From Actinomycetes bacterium (GTDB taxonomy: Bacteria > Planctomycetota > Phycisphaerae > JAACET01): 64,000 bases of DNA. Of this stretch, positions 41,659-51,224 are shown piece by piece; the first letter of the stretch is position 1; each line of letters starts with the position of its first letter. The stretch spans positions 62,001-126,000 of the forward strand of contig JAUXAG010000005.1 of assembly GCA_030614915.1 (NCBI GenBank), given 5' to 3'. Below the pieces are notes generated by a model. The model ran no database searches. It worked only from the letters and a program-made list of their open reading frames with translations, and had not been told where the DNA came from. Made by a program: the position numbers and the translations under genes.

Positions 41659-42939
41659 CTACAGAGATGGCACGACCCCCTCCTCGCTCGGGCCCATTGG
41701 CATTTCCTCAAATGCCTTCTGCTCGCGTAGCCAAAGGTTGTAGCCGGCAAGCAGGCCCAGACACGCAAAGAATCCACGATCCATAGGCAAGTCGCCGGTG
41801 AAACAGGCCTGAAAGAAGCTGATCCAAAACACCATCTGCACGGCTCGGGACAACGCTATATCGGGATCGCGCCGAATTCGTAATAGGTGCCAGATTCCCA
41901 TTACAGTCAAGATGGCCAAGGGGATCAATCCGATGAGCCCTTGCTCCGAGGCGATCTCCAGCCAGAGGTTGTGTGGATAACTGCGCCTGATAGGAACCCA
42001 TCTGAAAGTGGCAGTGTAGAATTGCGAGAATCCGCCGGCCCCGATTCCTTTGATAGGATAGTTCATAAAAACCCTTACAGCAATTTCAAACAACTCTTTC
42101 CGGTCGGATTCCGCATACGAAAGTTGCTTCATTCGTTCGTAGAAGATCGCCGGAGCCAAGAATCGTGCTGCCACACCGAGCATCCCGAGGATCAGGACCA
42201 AGACCAGCATGGAACGAAAGAATCGTCGGAAGGTCATGAAAGTTAGGCCGGCGCCCAAAAGGAGAAAAACAACCGCGCCCCGAGAGGCGGTGAACGGCAG
42301 AACACTGATCGCCACAGCCATCGCGACCAGAGCAGCCGTCTTCTGGAACAGGTTTCCGCAGTACAGCCAGTAGACCAGGAATCCAACACAGGTGGTTATC
42401 CAGATAGCGTACATGATGGCCATGCCACCACCAAATCGGTCCATGGCGGTCAGGTATTCGGTGGCGGACAATAGTATCAGGAAGAACAGCCAGACGATGG
42501 CCGTGGAAAACCAGGCACCGCTGTGCATGGTCATGCGTATTATTTCCGGATTTCGTCCGCACATTCGCCCCAAGTAATACAGGGGAACACACGAACCCAG
42601 GAATAGAAGGACCTTGTGCCTGCCGTACTCCGGTGAGGGGGTGTATTTTAGCGAGACCAGCACGATCAGTGCCAAAGCTAACATTGCCCAATCACTCAGG
42701 CTGTTCTCCCAGAGCTTTATCCCATATTTCACACGAAGCAATACTATCCCGAAGACCATGAAAATTAGCCAGCTCAGCGAGACGCCACCTTCGAAGTGTA
42801 GCACATGGATAATCGTAATGGAAAAGACCACTGCACCCACAACACCCACGGCGAAGGCAACCACCGGCCGGAACAACAGGGCCACTGTCACCGTGCTCAG
42901 CATGATGACGCTAAGAATTATGACAAGAGTTGAACCCAC
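41659..42939 (-). CDS. O-antigen ligase / Wzy-like polymerase family membrane protein
   Basis: This 426-residue protein has about 11-12 membrane helices and one large periplasmic loop (about 275-340). The loop carries MNYPIKGIGAGGFSQFY and SYPHNLWLEIASEQG, the H-N-x-W-L-E signature of the Wzy/WaaL family. It polymerises repeat units or ligates chains on the periplasmic side. With the flippase at 43032 it completes a Wzx/Wzy-type export path for this locus. The second locus has its own polymerase of another family at 59949. Confidence 0.88.
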   Translation of the reverse strand: MGSTLVIILSVIMLSTVTVALLFRPVVAFAVGVVGAVVFSITIIHVLHFEGGVSLSWLIFMVFGIVLLRVKYGIKLWENSLSDWAMLALALIVLVSLKYTPSPEYGRHKVLLFLGSCVPLYYLGRMCGRNPEIIRMTMHSGAWFSTAIVWLFFLILLSATEYLTAMDRFGGGMAIMYAIWITTCVGFLVYWLYCGNLFQKTAALVAMAVAISVLPFTASRGAVVFLLLGAGLTFMTFRRFFRSMLVLVLILGMLGVAARFLAPAIFYERMKQLSYAESDRKELFEIAVRVFMNYPIKGIGAGGFSQFYTATFRWVPIRRSYPHNLWLEIASEQGLIGLIPLAILTVMGIWHLLRIRRDPDIALSRAVQMVFWISFFQACFTGDLPMDRGFFACLGLLAGYNLWLREQKAFEEMPMGPSEEGVVPSL

Positions 42940-43031
42940 ATTTGGATCCTAAAAGATCTGACACGATTTTGCTTCAGGCCGCCGATACGCAATTGTTTTC
43001 CCGATAGAAAGTGGGACGATACTATTAATTT

Positions 43032-44411
43032 TCAACAATGCCGCCTCAATACCATAGAAAGTTCAATGTTCATGGCAACTCCCCGAAATATACATGCAAC
43101 AAGGACGATAATCCAGATAAAACAAGAGACACTCGAATACGGCGCAACCGCCCAAGCGATCAAAAGCGCTGAAAGGCTGGAAATACTTCCGTAAATGGTC
43201 TGTCCCTTAAAGCGACTCAGTCCATCTAGCACTATGGACTGGGTCGTGCTCCATGTGCGAACACATCCCCATACACAACAAGCCAGAAGAAGAGAGAATA
43301 CGGGAACTGCCTCCGACTCGCGGGTCCAGATTCGAATTATCCATTGGCCTGCGAATACAAGAAATACAAAAGACGGGATACACACCAGGCTCCACAGACG
43401 AACCGTTCGCTTCAATGTTCTGCGAATCCACGACCAATCACCACGGGCGGCCGCCTCAGAATATGCTGGCCATAGAGGACTTAAGAACATGGTAAACAGG
43501 CCTACACCTGTAAAAATAAGACGAAGCGTCACGGCGAACGGGGTTACGGCGGCCACACCGAACCGATTGGCGATCAACACCAAAGGCACGCTGTGTCGCA
43601 ATACGGTCGGAATTCGTGCTCCTAACGCCATGAGGCCTACTCCGGTAATGGTCCTGATCTTACCCACGGTGATCAGACGGGGATGAGGGCGAAGCGAGGG
43701 GGTCCGGACAAACAAAACGATGCTGCCGAGAAGCATAACGGAAAAACGTGCTCCGACCAAAGTTCCGGCCAGAATGGGCAAGCCCAGTCGAAGGTGGACA
43801 CACAGAAGCACTCCCAGCAGCCCCAGGATGTTGCCGCACGCGAGTTGGAGACTTCCCCAATAGCCTCGCTGGTAGGCGTTGTAAATTCGCTGAATCAGGC
43901 CGGCCGGTAGACCAAAACCAAACGCAATCAACACCGCCTGGGCCGTGGGCAGAAGTTCCTCCGTCGCAACGGCGCCCTGGACATTAAGCAGATCCCGGAG
44001 CGGAAGCAACGGAAGGATAAAGATCGCCACAGCCGTGAGTGCCGCGAACATCAGCAACATGGCTGCCAAGCCACTGGCTATATAGCCTCCGGGATTCTCA
44101 TGATCGTCCTGGCCGTACAACTTCGCCAGGGCATTTTGTAAACCAACTCCTAGCCCCAAATCCGTAAATACCAGGAACGATACGAAACTTGTGATCGCCA
44201 TCCACAGCCCGAAACGCTCCTGGCCCAGGTATCCGAGGGTCAACGGGACGACGATCAGCCCCGTGGAGATGTTGACCACTCGGGCCGCCGCTGCCGCCAA
44301 AGCCGAGCGAGCCGCTCTTCGATAGCGGTCCTGGCTGCGCCCGGCCGGCGTCGAGATATCCGGCTGGGGAGACAAGACTAGCTTCACCAGTTTTTTGGCT
44401 TTGATGAACAT
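43032..44411 (-). CDS. Wzx-like polysaccharide flippase (MOP superfamily)
   Basis: This protein of about 459 residues has roughly 12-14 membrane helices. The first helix region, AARVVNISTGLIVVPLTLGYLGQERFGLW, followed by FTDLGLGVGLQNALAK, is the usual Wzx/RfbX start. A charged N-terminal tail precedes it. It moves lipid-linked repeat units across the membrane. ATG 44411 is preferred; the frame extends to TTG 44435 without a ribosome-binding site. It sits between the polymerase and a methyltransferase. Confidence 0.88.
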   Translation of the reverse strand: MFIKAKKLVKLVLSPQPDISTPAGRSQDRYRRAARSALAAAAARVVNISTGLIVVPLTLGYLGQERFGLWMAITSFVSFLVFTDLGLGVGLQNALAKLYGQDDHENPGGYIASGLAAMLLMFAALTAVAIFILPLLPLRDLLNVQGAVATEELLPTAQAVLIAFGFGLPAGLIQRIYNAYQRGYWGSLQLACGNILGLLGVLLCVHLRLGLPILAGTLVGARFSVMLLGSIVLFVRTPSLRPHPRLITVGKIRTITGVGLMALGARIPTVLRHSVPLVLIANRFGVAAVTPFAVTLRLIFTGVGLFTMFLSPLWPAYSEAAARGDWSWIRRTLKRTVRLWSLVCIPSFVFLVFAGQWIIRIWTRESEAVPVFSLLLACCVWGCVRTWSTTQSIVLDGLSRFKGQTIYGSISSLSALLIAWAVAPYSSVSCFIWIIVLVACIFRGVAMNIELSMVLRRHC

Positions 44412-44527
44412 GATAAGTGGATAGGTACCAAACAAACAGATATGTGATGTTCAAATCTAAGCTTATCTCTTCGAAATCCAGATTTTGCACATACCCTCAG
44501 CGAAAGCCTCATTATTTCACAATGGAT

Positions 44528-45253
44528 TCACTTTTGAGTATTTTGAATAATGACACATGTCAAATGAACCTTCGCAGACCTGTCGCCTGGGCGAGGTGGA
44601 TAGATACGCTTGCCAAATGTCCAAAAATCACCCGTGAAGATTTCGTAGTACTCCTGGTCAATAATGGTTGCAGAGTTTGCCTCCAGCCAAGTGTCAATTT
44701 CCTTCCGAGAGTAAACCCGGCAAATACATGATACATCTTGGCCGTATCCTGCACCTTGCAGCTTATAGACATTGTCTATATACTGTTTTTCGTTATATGG
44801 AAATGTAAGCACAAGATATCCACCGGGCTTTAATAATCTGAACATCTGTCTGATAGCCTCTTCATGATTCGGGATGTGCTCAAGAACACTGATGCATGTT
44901 ATTAAATCGAATTGTTTTGTAATCTTTGGCTTGGTTATATCATCGTTTATAATGTAATAATGCCTATTGAAGAAACCGCCTCTCCAGTAACCCTCTATTT
45001 TGTCGATTGCTGTCACACTGAATCCGCAATTAGCCATCACGTGCGGCCAAGCAGTAGTGCCAGATCCCACGTCCAGTACTTCCATAGGATATATTTTTGC
45101 AAGCCACTTTAGCGCAAAAGCAAACTCAATGGGCCTCTCGTTAGGGGTCCGCCGCATTGAACTTTTCCATTCTAATCGAAGTATTGGGGAAAGATACCAT
45201 CTAGCCAGGGTACTATATAATCTGTAAAGAGCTTTTTTTATTACTTTACTCAT
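44528..45253 (-). CDS. class I SAM-dependent methyltransferase
   Basis: This 241-residue Rossmann methyltransferase has motif I VLDVGSGTTAWP at about 58-70, the acidic end of strand 2 in VTAIDKIEG, and motif post-II FDLITCISVLEHIPNHEEA. LLKPGGYLVLTFP is motif III. It probably methylates a sugar of the repeat unit or its lipid carrier intermediate. ATG 45253 has GGAG 7 bases upstream, so the open codons to 45283 are not used. No membrane segment is seen. Confidence 0.88.
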   Translation of the reverse strand: MSKVIKKALYRLYSTLARWYLSPILRLEWKSSMRRTPNERPIEFAFALKWLAKIYPMEVLDVGSGTTAWPHVMANCGFSVTAIDKIEGYWRGGFFNRHYYIINDDITKPKITKQFDLITCISVLEHIPNHEEAIRQMFRLLKPGGYLVLTFPYNEKQYIDNVYKLQGAGYGQDVSCICRVYSRKEIDTWLEANSATIIDQEYYEIFTGDFWTFGKRIYPPRPGDRSAKVHLTCVIIQNTQK

Positions 45254-45616
45254 TGGAAAGCTCCTAATTGCTGATCGGTCCACCTGGATTGGCTGGCCTA
45301 ACGACTATACTGTCATATCCTACGCCCCCGCCAATCATAACTTACAGAACCGCCATCACTGTGTTGCTCGCTTCCCCATCACCGGCTTGGGTCACGGCAA
45401 AGGGGTTAAGTATCGCCAATTCCTCGAAAAACGGAATTTTATAGTTCGAAACCATGAACTCTTGGGTCTATGCCGGGAGCAGATCACACCTGCCCGCCTC
45501 GGCCATCGACCAGAACACCCCTTTTGCCATCCGGTAGGCAAGCGGGGATCTTTGGACACGGTTAAACACCCGTCTCAAGAAAGAGGGGCAACAGGCGGAA
45601 ACTAATGATCTGACGT
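45254..45616. other. gap of about 360 bases with no gene seen
   Basis: It lies between the methyltransferase and a UDP-GlcNAc 2-epimerase. Short frames on the plus strand have no ribosome-binding site or recognisable product. No terminator, tRNA or repeat was found. Confidence 0.5.
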
Positions 45617-46762
45617 TCACGTGTTTCCCCCTCGTCCATTCAAAAACCGCCTGCAAGCGGCCAGTATCCGGCCCGTTGCCTTTCCGTCGCCGTAGGGATT
45701 TACGGCCTGGGCCATTCTGCCGTAGGCATCAGTATCGGTTAGAAGCTGGGAAACGGTGTCTATGATTTGCCTGACGTCCGTGCCGACGAGTTTGACGGTG
45801 CCGGCTTCTACGGCTTCGGGTCTCTCGGTAGTGTCGCGCATGACCAAGACCGGCTTGCCCAGACTCGGTGCCTCTTCCTGTACGCCGCCGGAATCGGTGA
45901 GGACCAGAGTAGATCTGTCCATCAGAGCCACGAAGGATAGATAGTCGAGCGGCTCTATCAAGCGAATATTCTTGCGATGTCCGAGCAGTCGAAAAACCGG
46001 CTCTCGGACGTTGGGATTCAAATGAACCGGATAGACAAACTCGGTGTCGGCAAACTTTTCAGCCAACGTGGCGATCGCCCGGCAGATACACTCAAAACCG
46101 TGCCCGAAACTTTCTCGTCGATGGCCGGTGATCAGAACCAACCGCTGGTCGATTGAACTGTTCAGCAATCCAGCGGACAATTCGGTGATTTGCGGCCTGA
46201 GCTTCCTAACTTTGTCAACAGCGATATAAAGAGCGTCTATGACTGTATTGCCGGTTACGTAGATACGTTCGGCTTGCACGCCTTCTTTGAGGAGATTTTG
46301 CTGGGCCCAGCAGGTCGGGGCAAAATGGTAGTCAGCTATGTGGCTAGCTAGAACCCGATTAATCTCCTCCGGATAGGGCGAGAACTTATTCCAAGTACGC
46401 AGGCCGGCCTCGACGTGACCAACGGGGATCCGATGATAGAAGGCTGCCAAGGCTGCGGTAAAGACGGTGGTGGTGTCGCCCTGAACCAGGACCAGATCGG
46501 GCTCGTAGTCGACTATGTAGCCGTCGATAGCAGTGATAGCTCGAGAGGTGAGGCTGGCCAAAGTTTGATTGTCCTGCATTAGCGCCAAATCAACGTCGGG
46601 GGTAACGCCGAATACCTGAAGGACTTGATCAAGCATTTCGCGATGCTGGCCGGTGGCACAAACGTGAGCCTCAAATTGAGGATCTTCCTGCAAAGCCAAA
46701 ACCAACGGACAAAGCTTAATTGCTTCAGGGCGGGTACCGAAGATAACTGAAACTTTCTTCAT
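45617..46762 (-). CDS. wecB: UDP-N-acetylglucosamine 2-epimerase (non-hydrolysing)
   Basis: This 381-residue WecB-type epimerase interconverts UDP-GlcNAc and UDP-ManNAc. Motifs are FGTRPEAIK at 9-17, QGDTTTVF at about 95, GHVEAGLRTW at about 117 and TGHRRESFG at about 213. TDSGGVQEEAPSLGKP at about 290 and RDTTERPE complete the UDP site. GAGG lies before the ATG. It supplies ManNAc-type precursors to the locus. A paralogue follows on the same strand at 46820 and a third, distinct homologue (WbjD-like) is at 53928. Confidence 0.94.
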   Translation of the reverse strand: MKKVSVIFGTRPEAIKLCPLVLALQEDPQFEAHVCATGQHREMLDQVLQVFGVTPDVDLALMQDNQTLASLTSRAITAIDGYIVDYEPDLVLVQGDTTTVFTAALAAFYHRIPVGHVEAGLRTWNKFSPYPEEINRVLASHIADYHFAPTCWAQQNLLKEGVQAERIYVTGNTVIDALYIAVDKVRKLRPQITELSAGLLNSSIDQRLVLITGHRRESFGHGFECICRAIATLAEKFADTEFVYPVHLNPNVREPVFRLLGHRKNIRLIEPLDYLSFVALMDRSTLVLTDSGGVQEEAPSLGKPVLVMRDTTERPEAVEAGTVKLVGTDVRQIIDTVSQLLTDTDAYGRMAQAVNPYGDGKATGRILAACRRFLNGRGGNT

Positions 46763-46819
46763 TTCATCCTCAGTGAACGCAAATTAGTCCAAGGTAAGCA
46801 GAACAATGTTCCGTACAGT

Positions 46820-47917
46820 TCATGTCTGAGCGAGGATGCTGACAATTCTTTGGGCGGCTTTGCCGTCCCAGAGTTCGGGACAGGAATGTGACCTTTTGTC
46901 GGCAGCGTCTATGATTTGCCGATAATGCTTGAAAATATCTTCGGTCCTGAGGTGCACGAGGCGATTTGTGCCTTGCTCGACGGTTATGGGCCGTTCGGTG
47001 CTCTCTCTAAGGGTCATGCAGGGAATGCCGAGAATGGTGGTCTCTTCCTGCATTCCGCCTGAATCAGTGAGCACCAATCTGGACTCAGCCATCAACTTGA
47101 GAAAATCCAGATAACCCACCGGCTCCAGTAGCCGGAAGTTGGGCATCTCTTTCAGGCGCGTATCGAAACCGAACCGGCTCAAATTCTTCCGCGTCCGTGG
47201 GTGCACCGGGAAGATTAACGGCATATCCCGTTGAATCTGGTCAAAAGCCTCCAGCAGAGCAGCCAAAACCTCCGGATCGTCGACATTACTGGGCCGGTGC
47301 AAGGTCAGGACAGCATATCCCTTCGGCTCCAGAGCCAAATCCTGCAGTATGGTGGATTTGTCGGCCCTTTTACGGTTGGCCAACAGAGTGTCAATCATCA
47401 CGTTACCGACCAGGAAAACCTTGCTATCGGCTACGCCTTCACGTTTGAGATTCTCAACACCACTAGGCTCAGTAACAAACAGCAAATCACTGATTTGGTC
47501 CGTCAGGATGCGGTTAATCTCTTCGGGCATGGTTCTGTCGAAGCTACGTAGGCCGGCTTCCACGTGGGCTAATCGTACGCCCAGCTTCACCGCCACCAAG
47601 CCGCAAGCGATGGTACTGTTGACATCTCCGACAACAAGCACATAGTCAGGCATACGTTCCAACAGCACCGGCTCAAAGCGCTTCATGATCTCGGCAGTCT
47701 GCTGGGCATGGCTGGCAGAGCCTACTTCCAGGTTAACATCGGGTCGAGGTATTTCCAACTCATCGAAAAACAATTTGCTCATGCGCTCATCGTAGTGCTG
47801 TCCCGTATGGACCAGGTAACCATGAATCTCGCCACGCCGAGCGAACTCCGCCAGCAGGGGGGCAATTTTCATGAAATTAGGACGAGCACCGCACACGCAA
47901 ATAACTTCTAGGGGCAT
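46820..47917 (-). CDS. UDP-N-acetylglucosamine 2-epimerase homologue
   Basis: This 365-residue second WecB-family protein has CGARPNFMKIAPL at the start, VGDVNSTIA, HVEAGLRSFDRTMPEE, TLHRPSNVD (in place of GHRRE) and TDSGGMQEETTILGIP with RESTERPIT. It is clearly diverged from its neighbour, so it may act on another UDP-HexNAc substrate. AAGGAAGG precedes the ATG. It is the first gene of the minus-strand polysaccharide operon; the promoter should lie in 47918-48250. Confidence 0.92.
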   Translation of the reverse strand: MPLEVICVCGARPNFMKIAPLLAEFARRGEIHGYLVHTGQHYDERMSKLFFDELEIPRPDVNLEVGSASHAQQTAEIMKRFEPVLLERMPDYVLVVGDVNSTIACGLVAVKLGVRLAHVEAGLRSFDRTMPEEINRILTDQISDLLFVTEPSGVENLKREGVADSKVFLVGNVMIDTLLANRKRADKSTILQDLALEPKGYAVLTLHRPSNVDDPEVLAALLEAFDQIQRDMPLIFPVHPRTRKNLSRFGFDTRLKEMPNFRLLEPVGYLDFLKLMAESRLVLTDSGGMQEETTILGIPCMTLRESTERPITVEQGTNRLVHLRTEDIFKHYRQIIDAADKRSHSCPELWDGKAAQRIVSILAQT

Positions 47918-48253
47918 GGCCTTCCTTTAGTAACGATTATAGCGAAGAGCTGGTTTTGCACTCCGTCCCCGTCGGTTGCAGGGACATTTTCTCGTAACCG
48001 CTGTGCACGTAAGATATTATAGGCCCCAGCCTGTCAATCAATTTCGGCCGGGGCTACTCATATATCGGCCAATAAGACTACGGTTCTGCACTACAACGGC
48101 TTATTTTACATACAGATATAGCGCTGTCGCTGGTAATACGATTCAGCAGTGCAGGTAGTTCGGGGGCAACAGAACGATAGAGGCACAAAGTGAAAGCCTC
48201 CCCGTTGCGTATGTGGGGTAATTGCCTGAATAATCAAGATGTGAGCATCTCCT
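47918..48253. other. gap holding the likely promoter of the first polysaccharide operon
   Basis: No gene is seen. A hairpin with bulge (AGGCCCCAGCC / GGCCGGGGCT, around 48022-48056) and a second one (GAGGC / GCCTC near 48181-48200) are visible. No clear -35/-10 pair on the minus strand could be fixed. Confidence 0.4.
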
Positions 48254-48421
48254 GGGTGCTTCTGTCGTTAACTGTTGGTGACTCGAGCGTAACCATCTGA
48301 TCCGGAAGAGGTTACATTCAGAATTTAGCAGCTTACACCTTGCATCGCAAAATTATACAGCTAATAGCTTTGTTTGTAAGAGGTTGCGCGGTTAGCACCA
48401 AGAATTGATGGCATAAGCACC
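48254..48421 (+). repeat. diverged ~165-bp repeat, copy B
   Basis: This is the partner of 27975-28136, in opposite orientation, on the other side of the first polysaccharide locus. It contains GTAACC (48289-48294) pairing with GGTTAC (48310-48315). It lies about 115 bases upstream of tRNA-Pro. Confidence 0.75.
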
Positions 48422-48537
48422 AGAATTGTTGTAGATTGACCTATTAAGCCGATTACAGAAGCAGCTAGATAGAATAGATTTTAGAATACTTATCTGCTTG
48501 AAAAATAGTAAGTTAGGGTGTATGTTATTTTGAGTTC

Positions 48538-48612
48538 CGGGGTGTAGCTCAGCTTGGCTAGAGTGCCTGCTTTGGGAGCAGGAAGTCGCTGGTTCGAATC
48601 CAGTCACCCCGA
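48538..48612 (+). tRNA. tRNA-Pro (anticodon TGG)
   Basis: This is a full cloverleaf of 75 nt without encoded CCA. Acceptor CGGGGTG pairs with CACCCCG, the D arm is GCTC/GAGT, and the anticodon stem is CCTGC/GCAGG around TTTGGGA (anticodon TGG). The T arm is GCTGG/CCAGT with TTCGAAT, and the discriminator is A. A terminator hairpin follows. A minus-strand frame across it encodes the familiar MTGFEPATSCSQ artefact. Confidence 0.96.
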
Positions 48613-48628
48613 CTTTCCTTCAAAAACG

Positions 48629-48660
48629 GCCGTTCGGCCAAAAAGTCGAACGGCTTTCTC
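48629..48660 (+). terminator. intrinsic terminator after tRNA-Pro
   Basis: GCCGTTCG (48629-48636) and CGAACGGC (48647-48654) form a perfect stem with a 10-base loop, followed by TTTCTCTTT. Confidence 0.75.
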
Positions 48661-48959
48661 TTTGTAAGACAAAGACTTACGCTATTAACAGCGAGGTTCA
48701 AACTGACGCAATCCAAGATCTCGCGTTTCTGGGCCGAGTTTGAACGCTACCACAGGCTCACGAGGTTCTGGCTGAAATCGAATACCGCCAAGGAACGCAC
48801 GGGCGTTCTAAACGGCGGAAGAAAAGTGTGGCGGGTGGCGGGGCGGAAGAAAAATGCGGGACCCCGGGAAGATTTCCGTGAGAATAACGGGCTTTGGACG
48901 ACTACGTGGCCCGTCCTTGGACTTGGCTTTCTCATGGAGGACTGGGAGTGTACCGCGAT

Positions 48960-49448
48960 ATGGACCAGTGGATAGAGATTCGGCAGAAAGTATTGGTTGA
49001 GAGGGTTTCCAAGCGGCAGATTCTTTGCCAGACCGGCATGCACTGGAAGACCCTGCAGAAGATTCTGACCCACAGCAGCCCGCCGGGCTACCGGCGGACC
49101 AAGCCTATCGAAAAGCCTAAGATCGCCCCCTTTCTGGAGCAGATTAAGCAGATCCTCCAGGCCGATCGGGAAGTACCACGCAAGCAGCGGCATACGGCCA
49201 AGCGGATCTTCGAGCGTCTAAGAGCCGAGGGATTCGACGACGGCTATACCATCGTCAAGGATGCCCTGCGAAAGCTGAAGGCTCATAGCAAAGAAGTCTT
49301 CATGCCCCTGATCCACCGACCTGGCCAAGCCCAGGTCGACTTCGGCTGGGCCGCGGTTCGAATGGCTGGGGTTCTGCTAAAGGTGGCCTTCTTGGTGATA
49401 GCCTTGCCTCACTCAGATGCCTTTTTTGTCATGGCTTTTCCCAAATAA
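48960..49448 (+). pseudogene. truncated IS21-family transposase (IstA-like)
   Basis: This is a 162-residue N-terminal fragment. MDQWIEIRQKVLVERVSKRQI is the IstA helix-turn-helix start. ARIFERL-type and DALRKLK segments follow, and then GQAQVDFGWA with the first catalytic Asp. IstA is about 340-520 residues; here a TAA follows VMAFPK and the remaining DDE residues and the istB partner are absent. The element is inactive. It lies just after tRNA-Pro and before the AT-rich second polysaccharide region, so it may mark the edge of acquired DNA. Confidence 0.85.
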
Positions 49449-49629
49449 GAAGCCAAGTTCAATACTCATAATTGTCTCGTAGTAGCCAAGAAAAAACCTT
49501 TCCTCGTCCAGGGATTGTATTGTGAAAGAGGACGGACATCAAATGAGCTGGCCTGAATTGGGCAGATTTTGAGGCCCTTGCCAAGGTCAGGCCCAATGAT
49601 GTACACTTTGGTAGAAGAAAGGCAAGATC

Positions 49630-51222
49630 GTGAACAAGACCCAGCAAAAGCGGAGAAACTCCAAAATTAGACGATACTCACAACCTGTTGTCACAAATGA
49701 TTATCCGGCTGCTACGGCTCGGGACAAACTTCATATTGCCCTACTGCTGATAATCTCACTCGGGATAGGAACATATATAATAGCTACTACAGTTTTAATT
49801 ACCCGAGACGGAGTGCAATATATCTGGACTGCCAAAAACTTTCCCCAAAATCTAATTGGCATGATAAAAGGTGAGCCTCCCGTTGGTTACTCATTTCTTA
49901 TTTTTTCAACTCATAAGGTGATTACATCCTTTTGGCAGGACAACTCTGTATATAGCTGGATTTACTCAGCTCAAGGTATCAGTTTATTATCCAGAGTACT
50001 GTCATTGGTACCGCTATATTATATTGGGAAACTGCTGGTTGGGGCACGTCGCAGTTTCTGGGGATTGTTGATCTTAATCCTGCTACCGTATCCAGCAGAA
50101 TTTGGAAGTGATGTTATTCGGGAATGGCCTCATATCCTGTTTCTGTCCCTAGGCCTTCTATTCCTAATTCGGGGCAGCAAATTCGGGAAGTGGTGGATGT
50201 TTGGAATCGCTGGATTGGCAGCAGGACTTGGGCAAACAATACGAGCGGAATGTGCACAAATAGTAGTATATGGAATCTTGTGGTTGTTAATCAGTTTGTT
50301 TCGGCCAAGACCGAATATAAGCAGGCTCAAAGCCGTTTGTCTAACGCTGATCCTTCTAATCGGATTTGCAATTCCAGCAGCGCCTTATATGAAAGCAAGA
50401 GGAACAGTCCTACCACCAAAACTGAAAGCGTTTATCAGCTCTGACACCCCAGGGCGGTCCAGTGGATTAGAACAAAGTGGCTTTGATGGTACGCTAGCAA
50501 CATGCACGGCTTCAGGGATGCCAACCGATATACTAAGGGCCCTTGGCAAACTCACACAACAAATCAGTGAAAACCTGCTATATTTTTTTGTGCTCCCCCT
50601 GGCGGTTGGCCTTTATTGTCATTACCGTAGGCTGCGAAAGATTTTGCTTAGTGACAGGTTCTTTATATTTACTTTGATAGCTCTGTATCTGGTAATGATG
50701 GTGTCGCTCCACACTAATTATGGCTATATCAGTAGAAGGCATTGTATGCCTATCGTTGTGTTTACTGCTTTTTACATTGCGGTTGGTCTGCAGATACTTG
50801 CACGCTGGCTAAGTGAAAGAACTTCTAAGAACAGCTTGACCATAAAGAAAAATAGACGATGCTGGTTTTTTGTCCTTATGATAGTTGGCTTCGCTTTTTG
50901 TGCGGTTAGGTTTGCCCGGATAACACCTCTGCGGTGGGACAAGCAAGGCTATCGTGACGTGGCAAACTGGCTGAAAGAGAATACCAGCGAAAAGGACCTG
51001 ATCGCCACGGACGATCCGCGGATTGGCTTTTATGCACAAAGGCTGAGCACGGCAATGGATGGCAAGGAAATCCCCCGAAATGCCACGTACGTGGTGAAAT
51101 TCTTAGATGGCAGGCAAGCAGACCCCAGCACAATCTTCAGTAGAGAAGTGCGAAAAAGATATTCGGTGCGGATGAATGCAAGGAAAAGAAAAAAACGGAT
51201 TGTTATTTACGAGGTGCTTTAG
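49630..51222 (+). CDS. GT39-like multi-pass membrane glycosyltransferase
   Basis: This 530-residue GT-C-type membrane protein has about 10 helices. The first periplasmic loop has LITRDGVQYIWTAKNF, with the Asp expected for ArnT/PMT relatives, and REW near residue 165. A soluble C-terminal domain (about 430-530) includes LKENTSEKDLIATDDPRIGFYAQR, typical of GT39-like proteins. It probably transfers a sugar from a polyprenyl-phosphate donor to lipid, protein or polysaccharide. The GTG start has AAAGGC upstream. It is the only plus-strand gene in the second polysaccharide region and ends 2 bases from the convergent next gene. Confidence 0.82.
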   Translation: MNKTQQKRRNSKIRRYSQPVVTNDYPAATARDKLHIALLLIISLGIGTYIIATTVLITRDGVQYIWTAKNFPQNLIGMIKGEPPVGYSFLIFSTHKVITSFWQDNSVYSWIYSAQGISLLSRVLSLVPLYYIGKLLVGARRSFWGLLILILLPYPAEFGSDVIREWPHILFLSLGLLFLIRGSKFGKWWMFGIAGLAAGLGQTIRAECAQIVVYGILWLLISLFRPRPNISRLKAVCLTLILLIGFAIPAAPYMKARGTVLPPKLKAFISSDTPGRSSGLEQSGFDGTLATCTASGMPTDILRALGKLTQQISENLLYFFVLPLAVGLYCHYRRLRKILLSDRFFIFTLIALYLVMMVSLHTNYGYISRRHCMPIVVFTAFYIAVGLQILARWLSERTSKNSLTIKKNRRCWFFVLMIVGFAFCAVRFARITPLRWDKQGYRDVANWLKENTSEKDLIATDDPRIGFYAQRLSTAMDGKEIPRNATYVVKFLDGRQADPSTIFSREVRKRYSVRMNARKRKKRIVIYEVL

Positions 51223-51224
51223 CT

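Noticed and set aside
45387-45605. 72-codon plus-strand frame between the methyltransferase and wecB
   Set aside because: There is no ribosome-binding site and no recognisable product, and it overlaps the end of the wecB region; probably random.
48392-48607. minus-strand frame MTGFEPATSCSQSRHSSQ
   Set aside because: This is the well-known false protein produced by reading antisense across a tRNA gene, here tRNA-Pro.
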